Shown piece after piece: positions 1 to 6,008 of a DNA stretch of 6,008 bases. The position numbers and the translations under genes are program-made. The DNA is from Anaerolineales bacterium UBA4823 (GTDB lineage Bacteria > Chloroflexota > Anaerolineae > Anaerolineales > UBA4823), in NCBI GenBank assembly GCA_002402275.1, contig DHFN01000001.1, positions 1 to 6,008 on the forward strand, given 5' to 3'. Numbering within the stretch: the first letter of the stretch is position 1; each line of letters begins with the position of its first letter. The notes under the pieces were generated by a model that was given only the letters and a program-made list of their open reading frames with translations, was not told where the DNA came from and ran no database searches.

Positions 1-2014
1 TAAAAATTAATTCGAGCTCATGCCGAATTCTATCCCCTGATACTCGCCCTAACAAATCTCTCGCTTCCAATAGTAGTTGTAATGTACGGTTTTCAATTTC
101 AAAATTAAACCTTTGTTCAAAGCGAACTGCCCGTAAAATTCTGGTAGGATCATCAACAAAAGATAAGGAATGGAGAACCCTGATTAATCCTTTCCGTATA
201 TCACTTAAACCTCCCCAAAAATCATATAACTCCCCATAGTGATTACCGTCCAATCTCAAAGCAAGAGTATTTATAGTAAAATCTCGGCGATGTAGATCTA
301 ACTTTATACTTCCTGGTTCAACCATTGGTAATGCTGATGGATGGGGGTAAAATTCGGTTCTAGCTGTAACGAAATCAAGCGAATTTGGAATTTCTGGCAC
401 GAAGGGGCGATTGTATCCGTGTCTATTCAGATCATGGATTAGTTTACGGGATTTTTTATCAATCATCCACTTGGCAGTTTTGAATTTGCTATGGGTTGTA
501 ATTCGACCGCCATATAGTCTATATATTGACCTCGCCAATCGGATGGCGTCACCCTCAACGACTAAATCAAAATCCATACTTGGTTTCTCAAGTAACAAAT
601 CCCGGACAAATCCACCTACAATAAAAAGTGCATAGCTTGTTTCACTAGCCACTTCAGCTACGACTTTAATCAGGGCAATTTGGCTGGGTGGCAGTAGCTT
701 TTCCAAACGGGAGCTTAGATTTAATCGTGTGATAATCTTATTCCCAATTGGAAGTGTTCTCAAAACATCAGTCCGAGTCACAATTCCAATTATTTGACCA
801 GTTTTGGGATCTTTTACTGGGATTTGTCCCCAACCGGATTTTGTCATCATTAATTGAAGTTGTTCAAGGGAATCATCTGGAGATATAGTTATTTCACCAC
901 TCTCCATGATCTTCCGTGCGGTTAAATTGAGTTTATGGGAAATAGCCCGATCGACTGCTCGCCTAGTCACCAATCCAATTACACGGTTATTATCCACTAC
1001 CGGATACCCTTCATGACCATATCTTTGCATCAATTCAGCAATGTGAGTTACTGTCGTGTCAGCGGAAATAATCTGAGGATCGTTTGACATTATTTGACCA
1101 ACATTCATCGCCGGTTTGACATAATTTGGAAGCATTTGAATCAACCTGGTTTTTACCTGCTCAATCGTCTCATCATGAATAAGACAAGCTGCTGCTCGTT
1201 CATGTCCACCTCCACCAAATTGATTGGTTATCAATCCAACATCAATGTTATCAGAAGAAGAGCGCGCTATCATTTGTACCCCGTTTTTTATCTTTGCCAA
1301 AACGAATAAACTATCTCCTTCAATTATGTCCCGTAATTTATGCGCAATCGAAGACAATTCCTCATCCATCTCTCCTACATCGACTTCTGCAATCACAATT
1401 TTATGACCATTCACATCTATGTTTTGGACATTTTGTTGCAATTTGTCAAATATTATTTTTTGTTCATCGGTGAGTGGATGATTTAGATAACCAGTTAATA
1501 TAGAGAGGCTAGCTCCTTGATTTATTAAAAATGCAGATGCTAGCAAATCTCGTGAAGTAGTTCGTGAATAGGTTAATGCTCCAGTATCTTCATATATCCC
1601 TAACAATAATAAAGTTGCTTCGATTGGAGTAAATTGTATTTCGCGATTTTGAAGTAGTTCGATTAAAAGAGTAGTATTTGCACCAGTTGAGGCAACAGTA
1701 ATATTCCAATCATGCGGAATATCTTCTCTCAATGGGTGATGGTCTATCACTTGAAACAAAGTTTGGCTATGAATCCCTTTTATAGTGATTAGGGATTGTG
1801 TATCAACAAGAGTAATCTTATCCACTCGATCTGACGGTAAATCCCGCAATTCAACAAAGGGTAATTCACTCCCATATAATGTCAAAAAACCGCGTACATT
1901 TCGATTGACCTTGCGCGGTAAAATTGGAATCGATCCTTGAAGCAAGAAAGAAGCCCCAAGTAAGGATGCAACTGCATCAAAATCAGCTTGATCATGGGTC
2001 ATAATAATATGCAT
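1..2014 (-). CDS. DHH phosphoesterase-CBS-CBS-tRNA nucleotidyltransferase/poly(A) polymerase fusion (3' end outside window)
   Basis: The first 671 residues are visible and the frame is open to the window edge. Order: DHH domain (residues 1-200) with motif I H7 and D11-F-D13, D71 in LVDTQS, D91-H-H93 and D143 in YEDTG; a DHHA1 region ending in GGGGHERAA (267-275); CBS domains at about 302-360 and 366-424; then a class II nucleotidyltransferase head with GGFVRDLLL (467-475), metal-binding D481 and D483, RRDFTINTLA (577-586) and DDPTRILRAVRF (621-632), running into the neck helices. All expected DHH and nucleotidyltransferase metal ligands are present, so both activities are probably intact. DHH proteins of this type cleave short RNA or phosphodiesters; the other half adds CCA or A residues to RNA 3' ends. 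The sequence cannot decide between CCA-adding, A-adding and poly(A) polymerase. CBS domains often bind adenine nucleotides, suggesting energy sensing. The ATG at 2014 fits the usual N-terminus (MHII.TH..ADFDA); no Shine-Dalgarno is visible. Confidence 0.94.
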   Translation of the reverse strand, partial: MHIIMTHDQADFDAVASLLGASFLLQGSIPILPRKVNRNVRGFLTLYGSELPFVELRDLPSDRVDKITLVDTQSLITIKGIHSQTLFQVIDHHPLREDIPHDWNITVASTGANTTLLIELLQNREIQFTPIEATLLLLGIYEDTGALTYSRTTSRDLLASAFLINQGASLSILTGYLNHPLTDEQKIIFDKLQQNVQNIDVNGHKIVIAEVDVGEMDEELSSIAHKLRDIIEGDSLFVLAKIKNGVQMIARSSSDNIDVGLITNQFGGGGHERAAACLIHDETIEQVKTRLIQMLPNYVKPAMNVGQIMSNDPQIISADTTVTHIAELMQRYGHEGYPVVDNNRVIGLVTRRAVDRAISHKLNLTARKIMESGEITISPDDSLEQLQLMMTKSGWGQIPVKDPKTGQIIGIVTRTDVLRTLPIGNKIITRLNLSSRLEKLLPPSQIALIKVVAEVASETSYALFIVGGFVRDLLLEKPSMDFDLVVEGDAIRLARSIYRLYGGRITTHSKFKTAKWMIDKKSRKLIHDLNRHGYNRPFVPEIPNSLDFVTARTEFYPHPSALPMVEPGSIKLDLHRRDFTINTLALRLDGNHYGELYDFWGGLSDIRKGLIRVLHSLSFVDDPTRILRAVRFEQRFNFEIENRTLQLLLEARDLLGRVSGDRIRHELELIF

Positions 2015-2021
2015 TATTTTG

Positions 2022-2030
2022 AGTATATCA
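2022..2030 (-). promoter_or_regulatory. Extended -10 promoter of the DHH-CBS-nucleotidyltransferase gene
   Basis: Read on the minus strand this is TGATATACT: a TGn element followed by TATACT, five of six matches to TATAAT. No good -35 hexamer stands 16-18 bases upstream, which fits an extended -10 promoter. Seven bases separate the -10 from the ATG at 2014, so transcription should start at or within about two bases of the start codon and give a leaderless mRNA. This is inferred from spacing alone. Confidence 0.5.
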
Positions 2031-2063
2031 CGCACTAATTCGGTTAAAGTGAAAAAAGTAAAG

Positions 2064-2092
2064 TTGACTTTCCACTCAAACGACCATATAAT
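2064..2092 (+). promoter_or_regulatory. Sigma-70-type promoter of the MazG-like gene
   Basis: TTGACT (2064-2069) and a perfect TATAAT (2087-2092) are separated by the ideal 17 bases. Eight bases lie between the -10 and the ATG at 2101, so the start point falls at about 2099-2101 and the transcript would have essentially no leader. No purine-rich ribosome-binding site exists between the promoter and the ATG, in agreement. Its upstream part faces the divergent promoter at 2022-2030, so the two may compete for polymerase. Confidence 0.78.
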
Positions 2093-2100
2093 TTCGAGAT

Positions 2101-2412
2101 ATGAATATTCAAGAACTCACAAAATATATGAATGACTTTGTCACTGCAAAAGGTTGGTATAATGCAGAAAGTAAGCGTCCTCAAACCTTACGTAATCTTG
2201 CAATCTCCCTTGTTCTTGAGTCCACCGAGGTTCTGGAACAATTTCAATGGCAGGAATCATTCCAAGACAAATCAGAACTTGCGGAAGAATTAGCTGATGT
2301 GTTATTGTATTTACTCCAAATTGCAAGCATTGCCGATATCAATCTCGAGGAAGCCACTTTAGCAAAACTGGACAAAAATTATAAAAGAAATTGGGACGGA
2401 TTCCATGGATAA
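2101..2412 (+). CDS. MazG-like nucleotide pyrophosphohydrolase (dCTPase/RS21-C6 type)
   Basis: This 103-residue protein has the layout of single-domain MazG-like all-alpha NTP pyrophosphohydrolases, which hydrolyse (d)NTPs to the monophosphate and pyrophosphate in the cytoplasm and remove unwanted nucleotides. The metal-binding signature is complete: E40-x-x-E43 in LESTEVLEQFQW and E63-x-x-D66 in EELADVLLYLL. The preceding RNLAISLVLE and following KLDKNYKRNWDG also match the small dCTPase-like branch; substrate preference cannot be read from sequence. The length is normal for the family. The start is the first ATG, immediately downstream of a strong promoter, with no Shine-Dalgarno. The stop overlaps a 27-codon ORF that leads into the next gene, suggesting one transcript through 3285. 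It is divergent from the DHH-CBS fusion gene. Confidence 0.92.
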   Translation: MNIQELTKYMNDFVTAKGWYNAESKRPQTLRNLAISLVLESTEVLEQFQWQESFQDKSELAEELADVLLYLLQIASIADINLEEATLAKLDKNYKRNWDGFHG

Positions 2413-2488
2413 GATGATTAACTTTAACCGAGAATGGAATATTCCAGGCTTGGTTGATTTTCAAACTATACCAGACTCGCCTCAATGA
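2405..2488 (+). CDS. Candidate 27-residue coupling or leader ORF between two genes
   Basis: The ATG lies inside the last codons of the MazG-like gene (8-base overlap, ATGGATAA), and its TGA overlaps the ATG of the next gene as ATGA. It would encode a peptide starting MDKMINFNREW and ending TIPDSPQ, with no recognised domain, no membrane segment and no cysteines. The downstream gene has no Shine-Dalgarno, so ribosomes finishing this ORF could restart at the ATGA; that would make it a translational coupler. Upstream of its own ATG there is only a weak GGGACGGA stretch. An ORF this short can arise by chance, and the peptide may have no function of its own. Both overlaps are visible in the sequence; translation is an inference. 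Confidence 0.35.
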   Translation: MDKMINFNREWNIPGLVDFQTIPDSPQ

Positions 2489-3285
2489 CCGCCATAGACC
2501 CTCAGAAAATAGAATTCCAAATAAATCAATTACTGGAATATGCATCCCAGCCAGACCAGTTTATTCATCATTTACAAAATTTTTTGGAATATTATCAAGA
2601 TCGAGTATACCGCCCAGGATTAAAATCAGATTTACCTGCTTTATTAACTTCATACCATGTTCCTTTACCTCTAATTCGTGAGCTCGAAAAAAAATTGTCA
2701 ATATATAGCAAATCGAATCCAGAACAAGCCTTACTCCTTGCAAATTCACTCTGGATCTATGATTATATTGAATTTAAATCCCTTGCTATTTCAATTTTAA
2801 AATCAACTCCTCTCTCTTATTCTTCATCAAAATTTATTGAGATTAAGAAGTGGATAACAAATTGTAAAAACCAAAATATACTCAATCAATTGAGTGATTC
2901 GATTTTAGAACAATTTTTACCTTCCGAACCACTTATTTTAATAAACCAAATTGAAAGTTGGATACGGGATAATCATCTTTCCTTAAAAAAATTTGGTTAC
3001 CAAATTCTCCGAAAATCAATTGAAAAGTATCCTTTCGACTATCTGCCCGTAGTTTATAAAGTCATCCATCCTTCTTTGTATGAGACCTCACCATGGATCC
3101 AAAATGAGATAACCGAAATATTCGCAGAATTAGCAAAACGATCTCCAAAAGAAACAGCTTATCTCCTACAGAACAGTTATCAGTCAAAACCCCATCCAAA
3201 TATTAAAAGGATTATTCGAAAAACGTTCTTATTTTATCCGGATGATCAAAAAGATGAATTGGAGAAAATCCGCAACCAAAATTAA
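2485..3285 (+). CDS. HEAT-like alpha-helical repeat protein, possibly AlkD-like DNA alkylation repair family
   Basis: This 266-residue protein is predicted to be entirely alpha-helical, soluble and without a signal peptide. It has recurring helix pairs of about 35-45 residues, seen best at 80-107 (ANSLWIYDYIEFKSLAISIL), 152-181 (INQIESWIRDNHLSLKKFGY onward) and 205-231. The W-x5-E-x-K/R-x-L pattern recalls AlkD-type DNA glycosylases, which are built of HEAT-like repeats. However, the catalytic Trp/Asp/Arg set cannot be placed with confidence, and the usual double Arg after the second Trp is K168-K169 here. It may be a binding protein or a diverged repair enzyme. The start is well fixed: an in-frame TGA at 2455-2457 closes the frame and 2485 is the only ATG, GTG or TTG before conserved-looking sequence. 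There is no Shine-Dalgarno; the ATGA overlap with the small ORF suggests coupled translation. Gene reality is secure; function is not. Confidence 0.8.
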   Translation: MTAIDPQKIEFQINQLLEYASQPDQFIHHLQNFLEYYQDRVYRPGLKSDLPALLTSYHVPLPLIRELEKKLSIYSKSNPEQALLLANSLWIYDYIEFKSLAISILKSTPLSYSSSKFIEIKKWITNCKNQNILNQLSDSILEQFLPSEPLILINQIESWIRDNHLSLKKFGYQILRKSIEKYPFDYLPVVYKVIHPSLYETSPWIQNEITEIFAELAKRSPKETAYLLQNSYQSKPHPNIKRIIRKTFLFYPDDQKDELEKIRNQN

Positions 3286-3306
3286 AAGTTTATCAGTTTT
3301 ACTTTA

Positions 3307-3315
3307 TGGTATAAT
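3307..3315 (+). promoter_or_regulatory. Extended -10 promoter of rpsO
   Basis: TGG followed by a perfect TATAAT (3310-3315) lies 22 bases after the stop of the preceding gene. The sequence 17 bases upstream (AGTTTA) is a poor -35, so the TGn extension probably carries recognition. The start point should be near 3322, giving an rpsO leader of about 80 nucleotides, in contrast to the leaderless promoters to the left. No terminator separates the upstream gene from this promoter, so some read-through into rpsO is likely. Confidence 0.75.
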
Positions 3316-3333
3316 TTTTACGCTTTGACTAGC

Positions 3334-3372
3334 CCACTTTGCGGCACAAGCTGTAAAGCTGGAGACCTGCAA
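3334..3372 (+). promoter_or_regulatory. Structured rpsO mRNA leader, candidate S15 autoregulatory element
   Basis: Two mutually exclusive folds can be drawn. In one, AGCT (3349-3352) pairs with AGCT (3357-3360) around a GUAA (GNRA-type) tetraloop, above an internal loop, closed by TTGCGG (3339-3344) with CCTGCAA (3366-3372, one bulged T). In the other, CCACTTTGC (3334-3342) pairs with GC/AAAG/TGG segments at 3350-3362, with bulges. The structure ends 16 bases before the AAGGAG ribosome-binding site (3389-3394). S15 represses its own mRNA through leader structures in several bacteria, and these differ between phyla. The base pairing is visible; S15 binding is inferred, and no clear G-U/G-C recognition pair was identified. 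Confidence 0.4.
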
Positions 3373-3402
3373 TAAAACAATTTTAACCAAGGAGCAGATG
3401 TC

Positions 3403-3675
3403 ATGACTTTAGATAAGGAGATGAAATTAAAATTAATCCAGGAATTCTCGCGCCACGAAAATGATACGGGATCACCTGAGGTTCAAATAGCCCTGCTAAC
3501 AACTCGAATCAATCAACTCACTGAACATTTAAAAGCCCATAAAAATGACGAATCATCTAGAAGAGGCTTGTTAAAATTAGTGGGCCAAAGACGACGGTTA
3601 TTAGCTTATTTAAGACGGAATGATTTTGACCGCTATATGGCATTGACAGATCGTCTTAATATTCGTCGAAAATGA
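3403..3675 (+). CDS. rpsO: 30S ribosomal protein S15
   Basis: At 90 residues it is full length (E. coli mature S15 is 88). S15 binds the central domain of 16S rRNA early in 30S assembly, at a three-way junction, and forms the B4 bridge to the 50S subunit. The family core is clear: DTGSPEVQIALLTTRINQLT (21-40), H42, H46, D49, S52-R53-R54 and GLLKLVGQRRRLLAYL (55-70). The residues known to touch rRNA are kept, although the common His-His after D49 is replaced by Glu-Ser. AAGGAG eight bases before the ATG is a strong ribosome-binding site, unlike the genes to the left. It has its own promoter and a structured leader, and is followed 173 bases later by pnp in the widely conserved rpsO-pnp order. 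Confidence 0.99.
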   Translation: MTLDKEMKLKLIQEFSRHENDTGSPEVQIALLTTRINQLTEHLKAHKNDESSRRGLLKLVGQRRRLLAYLRRNDFDRYMALTDRLNIRRK

Positions 3676-3684
3676 TTTCTCTAC

Positions 3685-3721
3685 TGAGTAGATGGTTTGC
3701 CTGATCATTTCCATCTACTCA
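3685..3721 (+). terminator. Strong hairpin after rpsO: attenuator or RNA-processing site
   Basis: TGAGTAGATGG (3685-3695) and CCATCTACTCA (3711-3721) form a perfect 11-base-pair stem around a 15-base loop, starting ten bases after the rpsO stop. The sequence after it (TCTTACTATC) is not a run of T, so it is a poor intrinsic terminator. It may stabilise the rpsO 3' end, partly attenuate read-through, or be cut by a double-strand RNase. In E. coli the same interval holds a terminator and the RNase III site used in PNPase autocontrol; equivalence here is an inference. Confidence 0.45.
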
Positions 3722-3775
3722 TCTTACTATCAAAATTGCACGATGTGGGGGCATTTGAAGATATTGGATCAAGAA

Positions 3776-3800
3776 TTAATTCCTATTAATCGGGGATTAA
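3776..3800 (+). other. Second, weaker hairpin in the pnp leader
   Basis: TTAATTCC (3776-3783) pairs with GGGATTAA (3793-3800) over eight base pairs, including one G-U, around a nine-base loop. It is AT-rich and only moderately stable. It lies 48 bases before the pnp ATG, where a leader stem could serve as a ribonuclease target in PNPase autoregulation. Chance occurrence in AT-rich DNA is possible. Confidence 0.3.
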
Positions 3801-3848
3801 GAAAATCATCATAATATTATGGAAAATATATTTATTTAGGAAACAAAA

Positions 3849-6008
3849 ATGAAACCAGAACCAAAAATCGTTCAAGCACAAATTGCAAATAAACTCATTA
3901 CTATAGAAACAGGAAAGGTTGCGCTTCAAGCAAACGGTTCAGTTACCCTAAGGTTAGGAGATACAATTGTCTTTGCAGCAGCAACCATGAGTCCAGACGC
4001 AAAGGAAGGATTTGATTTCTTTCCACTTACAGTCGAATACGAAGAGCGAATGTATGCAGGTGGAAGAATACCCGGATCTTTTTTCCGTCGAGAAGGCCGC
4101 CCAACGGATGAAGCTATCCTTACTGCACGTTTAAGCGACCGCCCGCTCCGTCCCCTTTTTCCCCCTGATCTGCGAAATGAAGTTCAAGTGATTATGTATT
4201 CCATCTCTTCCGACGGAGAGAATCCTATTGACATACTCGCAGTCAATGCTGCCTCAGCAGCATTATCCATCTCAGATATTCCTTGGAATGGTCCTATTGG
4301 TGCAGTCCGGATTGGAAGAATTGACGGTGAATACATCGTAAATCCAACCTATCCTGAATTAGATTATTCCGAATTAGATCTACGGATCGCTGGTACACGG
4401 GATGCAATTTTAATGGTGGAATGCGGTGCCAATGAAATTTCTGAAGAAGATATGGTTAGTGCTTTAGAATTTGGTCATCAAGCACTACAACCAATCATTG
4501 AAATGCAAGAAAAATTAATAGAAATGGCTGGAAAATCCAAAGCTTCTTATAAACCTTACATTGAGCGAGATGATATCGTCGAACAAATCAGACTAAAAGC
4601 TACCCCAATAATCTCCGAAGCATTAGCAAAGCCATATGTTAAAAGTGAGCGCAATGCAACCTTCAAGAAATTAGAACAAGACCTTGTCTCTGAGCTTTGT
4701 ACAGATAGTGATATCAAAGAAGCTGATGTCCAGGCTGCACTTGATAAAGTTCATAGACAAATTATCCGTTCGATGATCCTCGATCAAAAATGTCGCCCTG
4801 ATGGCCGAAACCTGGACGAGATCCGACCTATATGGTGTGAGGTGGACGTAAGCCCCCGCGCACATGGCTCAGGGATTTTTACCCGGGGCGAAACCCAAGT
4901 ACTTACCTTAGCCACCTTAGGAACGCCGCGTGAAGCACAGGAACTAGATTCCCTTACTCCTTCGGAAAGTAAACGTTATATGCATCATTATAACTTTCCG
5001 CCCTTTTCAACTGGTGAGACAAAGCCATTGAGGAGCACTTCGCGTCGCGAAATTGGACATGGAGCTTTAGCTGAAAGAGCCCTTTTGCCAGTTATACCCC
5101 CCGAGAGCCAGTTTCCCTATACCCTTCGTTTAGTCTCTGAAGTCCTTTCTTCGAACGGTTCTTCTTCGATGGCTTCAGTTTGTGGATCAACTCTGGCACT
5201 CATGGACACTGGTGTCCCCATCCTTGCCCCAGTAGCAGGGGTTGCAATGGGTTTAGTCAAAGAAGGCAACCGCTATGCGATTTTAACGGATATCCTCGGA
5301 TTAGAAGACCACTATGGAGATATGGATTTCAAGGTTGCTGGAACATCTAATGGCATCACTGCTCTACAGATGGACATAAAAATAAAAGGGATAACTTCAC
5401 AAATTATGTCTGAAGCATTAGACAAAGCACGGATTGCGAGGGCTTCAATCCTTGACAAAATGTTAGAGGTAATACCAGAACCACGTCCTGATTTAAAATC
5501 TTATGCTCCCCGTGTCACGATTGTTAAAATACCGGTTGATAAAATTGGAGCCATCATTGGACCAGGTGGAAAAACAATACGAAGCATTCAAGATGATACC
5601 AATACTAAAATAGATATAGGCGAAGATGGCTCAGTATTTATTTCTGCAACCAATGGAGAAAGCGCTAAACTGGCTGTTGAACGAGTTGAAAATCTCACTG
5701 AAACCCCCATGGTTGGCCGAATCTACACTGGCAAGGTCGTTCGGGTTGTAGATTTTGGTGCCTTTGTTGAAATTCTACCCAATATAGATGGTTTAGTCCA
5801 CATCTCTCAACTCGATTCAACTCGGATTAATAATGTAGAAGATGTTGTTCGAGTGGGTGATGAAATCACAGTAATGGTTACAGATATTGATAGCCAGGGA
5901 AAGGTACGTCTTTCCCGTACTGCAGTTTTAGAAGGTTGGACCGCTGAAGAAGCCCAATCCCACGATCGAAAAGGTGGTTCAACTCATCCAGGTCAGGGTT
6001 CCCGTTCA
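3849..6008 (+). CDS. pnp: Polynucleotide phosphorylase (PNPase), C-terminal tail outside window
   Basis: PNPase degrades RNA 3' to 5' by phosphorolysis as a ring-shaped trimer and can run in reverse to make heteropolymeric tails. 720 residues are visible (E. coli has 711) and the frame is open at the edge. Order: first RNase PH core (about 10-145, with IPGSFFRREGRPTDE at 74-88), helical linker (about 240-310), second RNase PH core (about 320-545), KH domain (554-615, with IGAIIGPGGKTI at 567-578) and S1 domain (621-692, GRIYTGKVVRVVDFGAFVEI). Catalytic D487, D493 and K495 are present in EDHYGDMDFKVAG, and the phosphate-binding NGSSSMASVCG lies at 436-446. It ends in a Gly/Ser/Arg-rich, probably disordered tail. 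AGGA seven bases before the ATG is a good ribosome-binding site. No convincing promoter is seen just upstream, so it is probably cotranscribed with rpsO across two hairpins, which may set its expression. Confidence 0.99.
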   Translation, partial: MKPEPKIVQAQIANKLITIETGKVALQANGSVTLRLGDTIVFAAATMSPDAKEGFDFFPLTVEYEERMYAGGRIPGSFFRREGRPTDEAILTARLSDRPLRPLFPPDLRNEVQVIMYSISSDGENPIDILAVNAASAALSISDIPWNGPIGAVRIGRIDGEYIVNPTYPELDYSELDLRIAGTRDAILMVECGANEISEEDMVSALEFGHQALQPIIEMQEKLIEMAGKSKASYKPYIERDDIVEQIRLKATPIISEALAKPYVKSERNATFKKLEQDLVSELCTDSDIKEADVQAALDKVHRQIIRSMILDQKCRPDGRNLDEIRPIWCEVDVSPRAHGSGIFTRGETQVLTLATLGTPREAQELDSLTPSESKRYMHHYNFPPFSTGETKPLRSTSRREIGHGALAERALLPVIPPESQFPYTLRLVSEVLSSNGSSSMASVCGSTLALMDTGVPILAPVAGVAMGLVKEGNRYAILTDILGLEDHYGDMDFKVAGTSNGITALQMDIKIKGITSQIMSEALDKARIARASILDKMLEVIPEPRPDLKSYAPRVTIVKIPVDKIGAIIGPGGKTIRSIQDDTNTKIDIGEDGSVFISATNGESAKLAVERVENLTETPMVGRIYTGKVVRVVDFGAFVEILPNIDGLVHISQLDSTRINNVEDVVRVGDEITVMVTDIDSQGKVRLSRTAVLEGWTAEEAQSHDRKGGSTHPGQGSRS

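Noticed and set aside
14..30. SacI and EcoRI sites close together, resembling a vector polylinker.
   Set aside because: The bases encode the RIRHEL segment of the nucleotidyltransferase neck in frame with the rest of the gene, so this is native sequence.
411..1406. Plus-strand open frames at 411-635, 1094-1309 and 1224-1406.
   Set aside because: They lie antisense to well-conserved DHH, CBS and nucleotidyltransferase sequence and have no recognisable motifs or ribosome-binding sites.
2033..2035. GTG as an alternative upstream start for the DHH-CBS gene; the frame stays open across the intergenic region.
   Set aside because: The family N-terminus begins at MHIIMTH, there is no Shine-Dalgarno before the GTG, and the -10 box lies downstream of it.
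2141..2749. Minus-strand frames at 2141-2326, 2339-2545 and 2561-2749, and a plus-strand frame at 2454-2681.
   Set aside because: They overlap the MazG-like and helical-repeat genes in other frames and show no domain pattern.
3286..3306. Terminator between the helical-repeat gene and rpsO.
   Set aside because: No inverted repeat followed by a T-run fits in the short gap before the rpsO -10 box.
3810..3832. CATAAT (3810-3815) and TATATT (3827-3832) as a separate pnp promoter.
   Set aside because: Neither has a -35 at suitable spacing or a TGn extension; such hexamers are expected by chance in AT-rich DNA.
4671..4865. Minus-strand open frame inside pnp.
   Set aside because: It is antisense to conserved PNPase linker and second-core sequence and has no independent support.

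Overview
The window is AT-rich, densely packed bacterial chromosome: five clear protein genes, one candidate small ORF, no intergenic gap longer than 173 bases, and no sign of mobile DNA, CRISPR or RNA genes. The left-hand protein (DHH nuclease, two CBS domains and a tRNA nucleotidyltransferase/poly(A) polymerase in one chain), its wording around the nucleotidyltransferase motifs, and the rpsO-pnp pair suggest Chloroflexota, perhaps an uncultured Anaerolineae relative. That placement is an inference from remembered protein patterns, not a search result.

Layout. 1-2014 (minus strand) holds the 5' 671 codons of the DHH-CBS-CBS-nucleotidyltransferase gene, which runs off the left edge. 2015-2100 is a short divergent promoter region whose two -10 boxes both lie 7-8 bases from a start codon, so both transcripts look leaderless. 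2101-3285 (plus strand) is a tight cluster: a MazG-type nucleotide pyrophosphohydrolase, a possible 27-codon ORF overlapping both neighbours, and an alpha-helical repeat protein distantly like AlkD. 3286-3402 holds an extended -10 promoter and a structured leader. 3403-3675 is rpsO (ribosomal protein S15). 3676-3848 carries two hairpins. 3849-6008 is pnp (polynucleotide phosphorylase), with catalytic, KH and S1 domains complete and only the C-terminal tail cut by the right edge.

Theme. Two of the genes act on RNA 3' ends. The fusion protein pairs a 3'-end-extending nucleotidyltransferase with a DHH phosphoesterase, and PNPase is a phosphorolytic 3'-5' exonuclease. The MazG-like enzyme is a nucleotide-pool housekeeper, and the helical-repeat protein may be a nucleic-acid-binding or repair protein. 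No unmistakably new system is present. The best leads are the paired leaderless promoters, the bridging small ORF, the rpsO leader fold and the rpsO-pnp hairpins.
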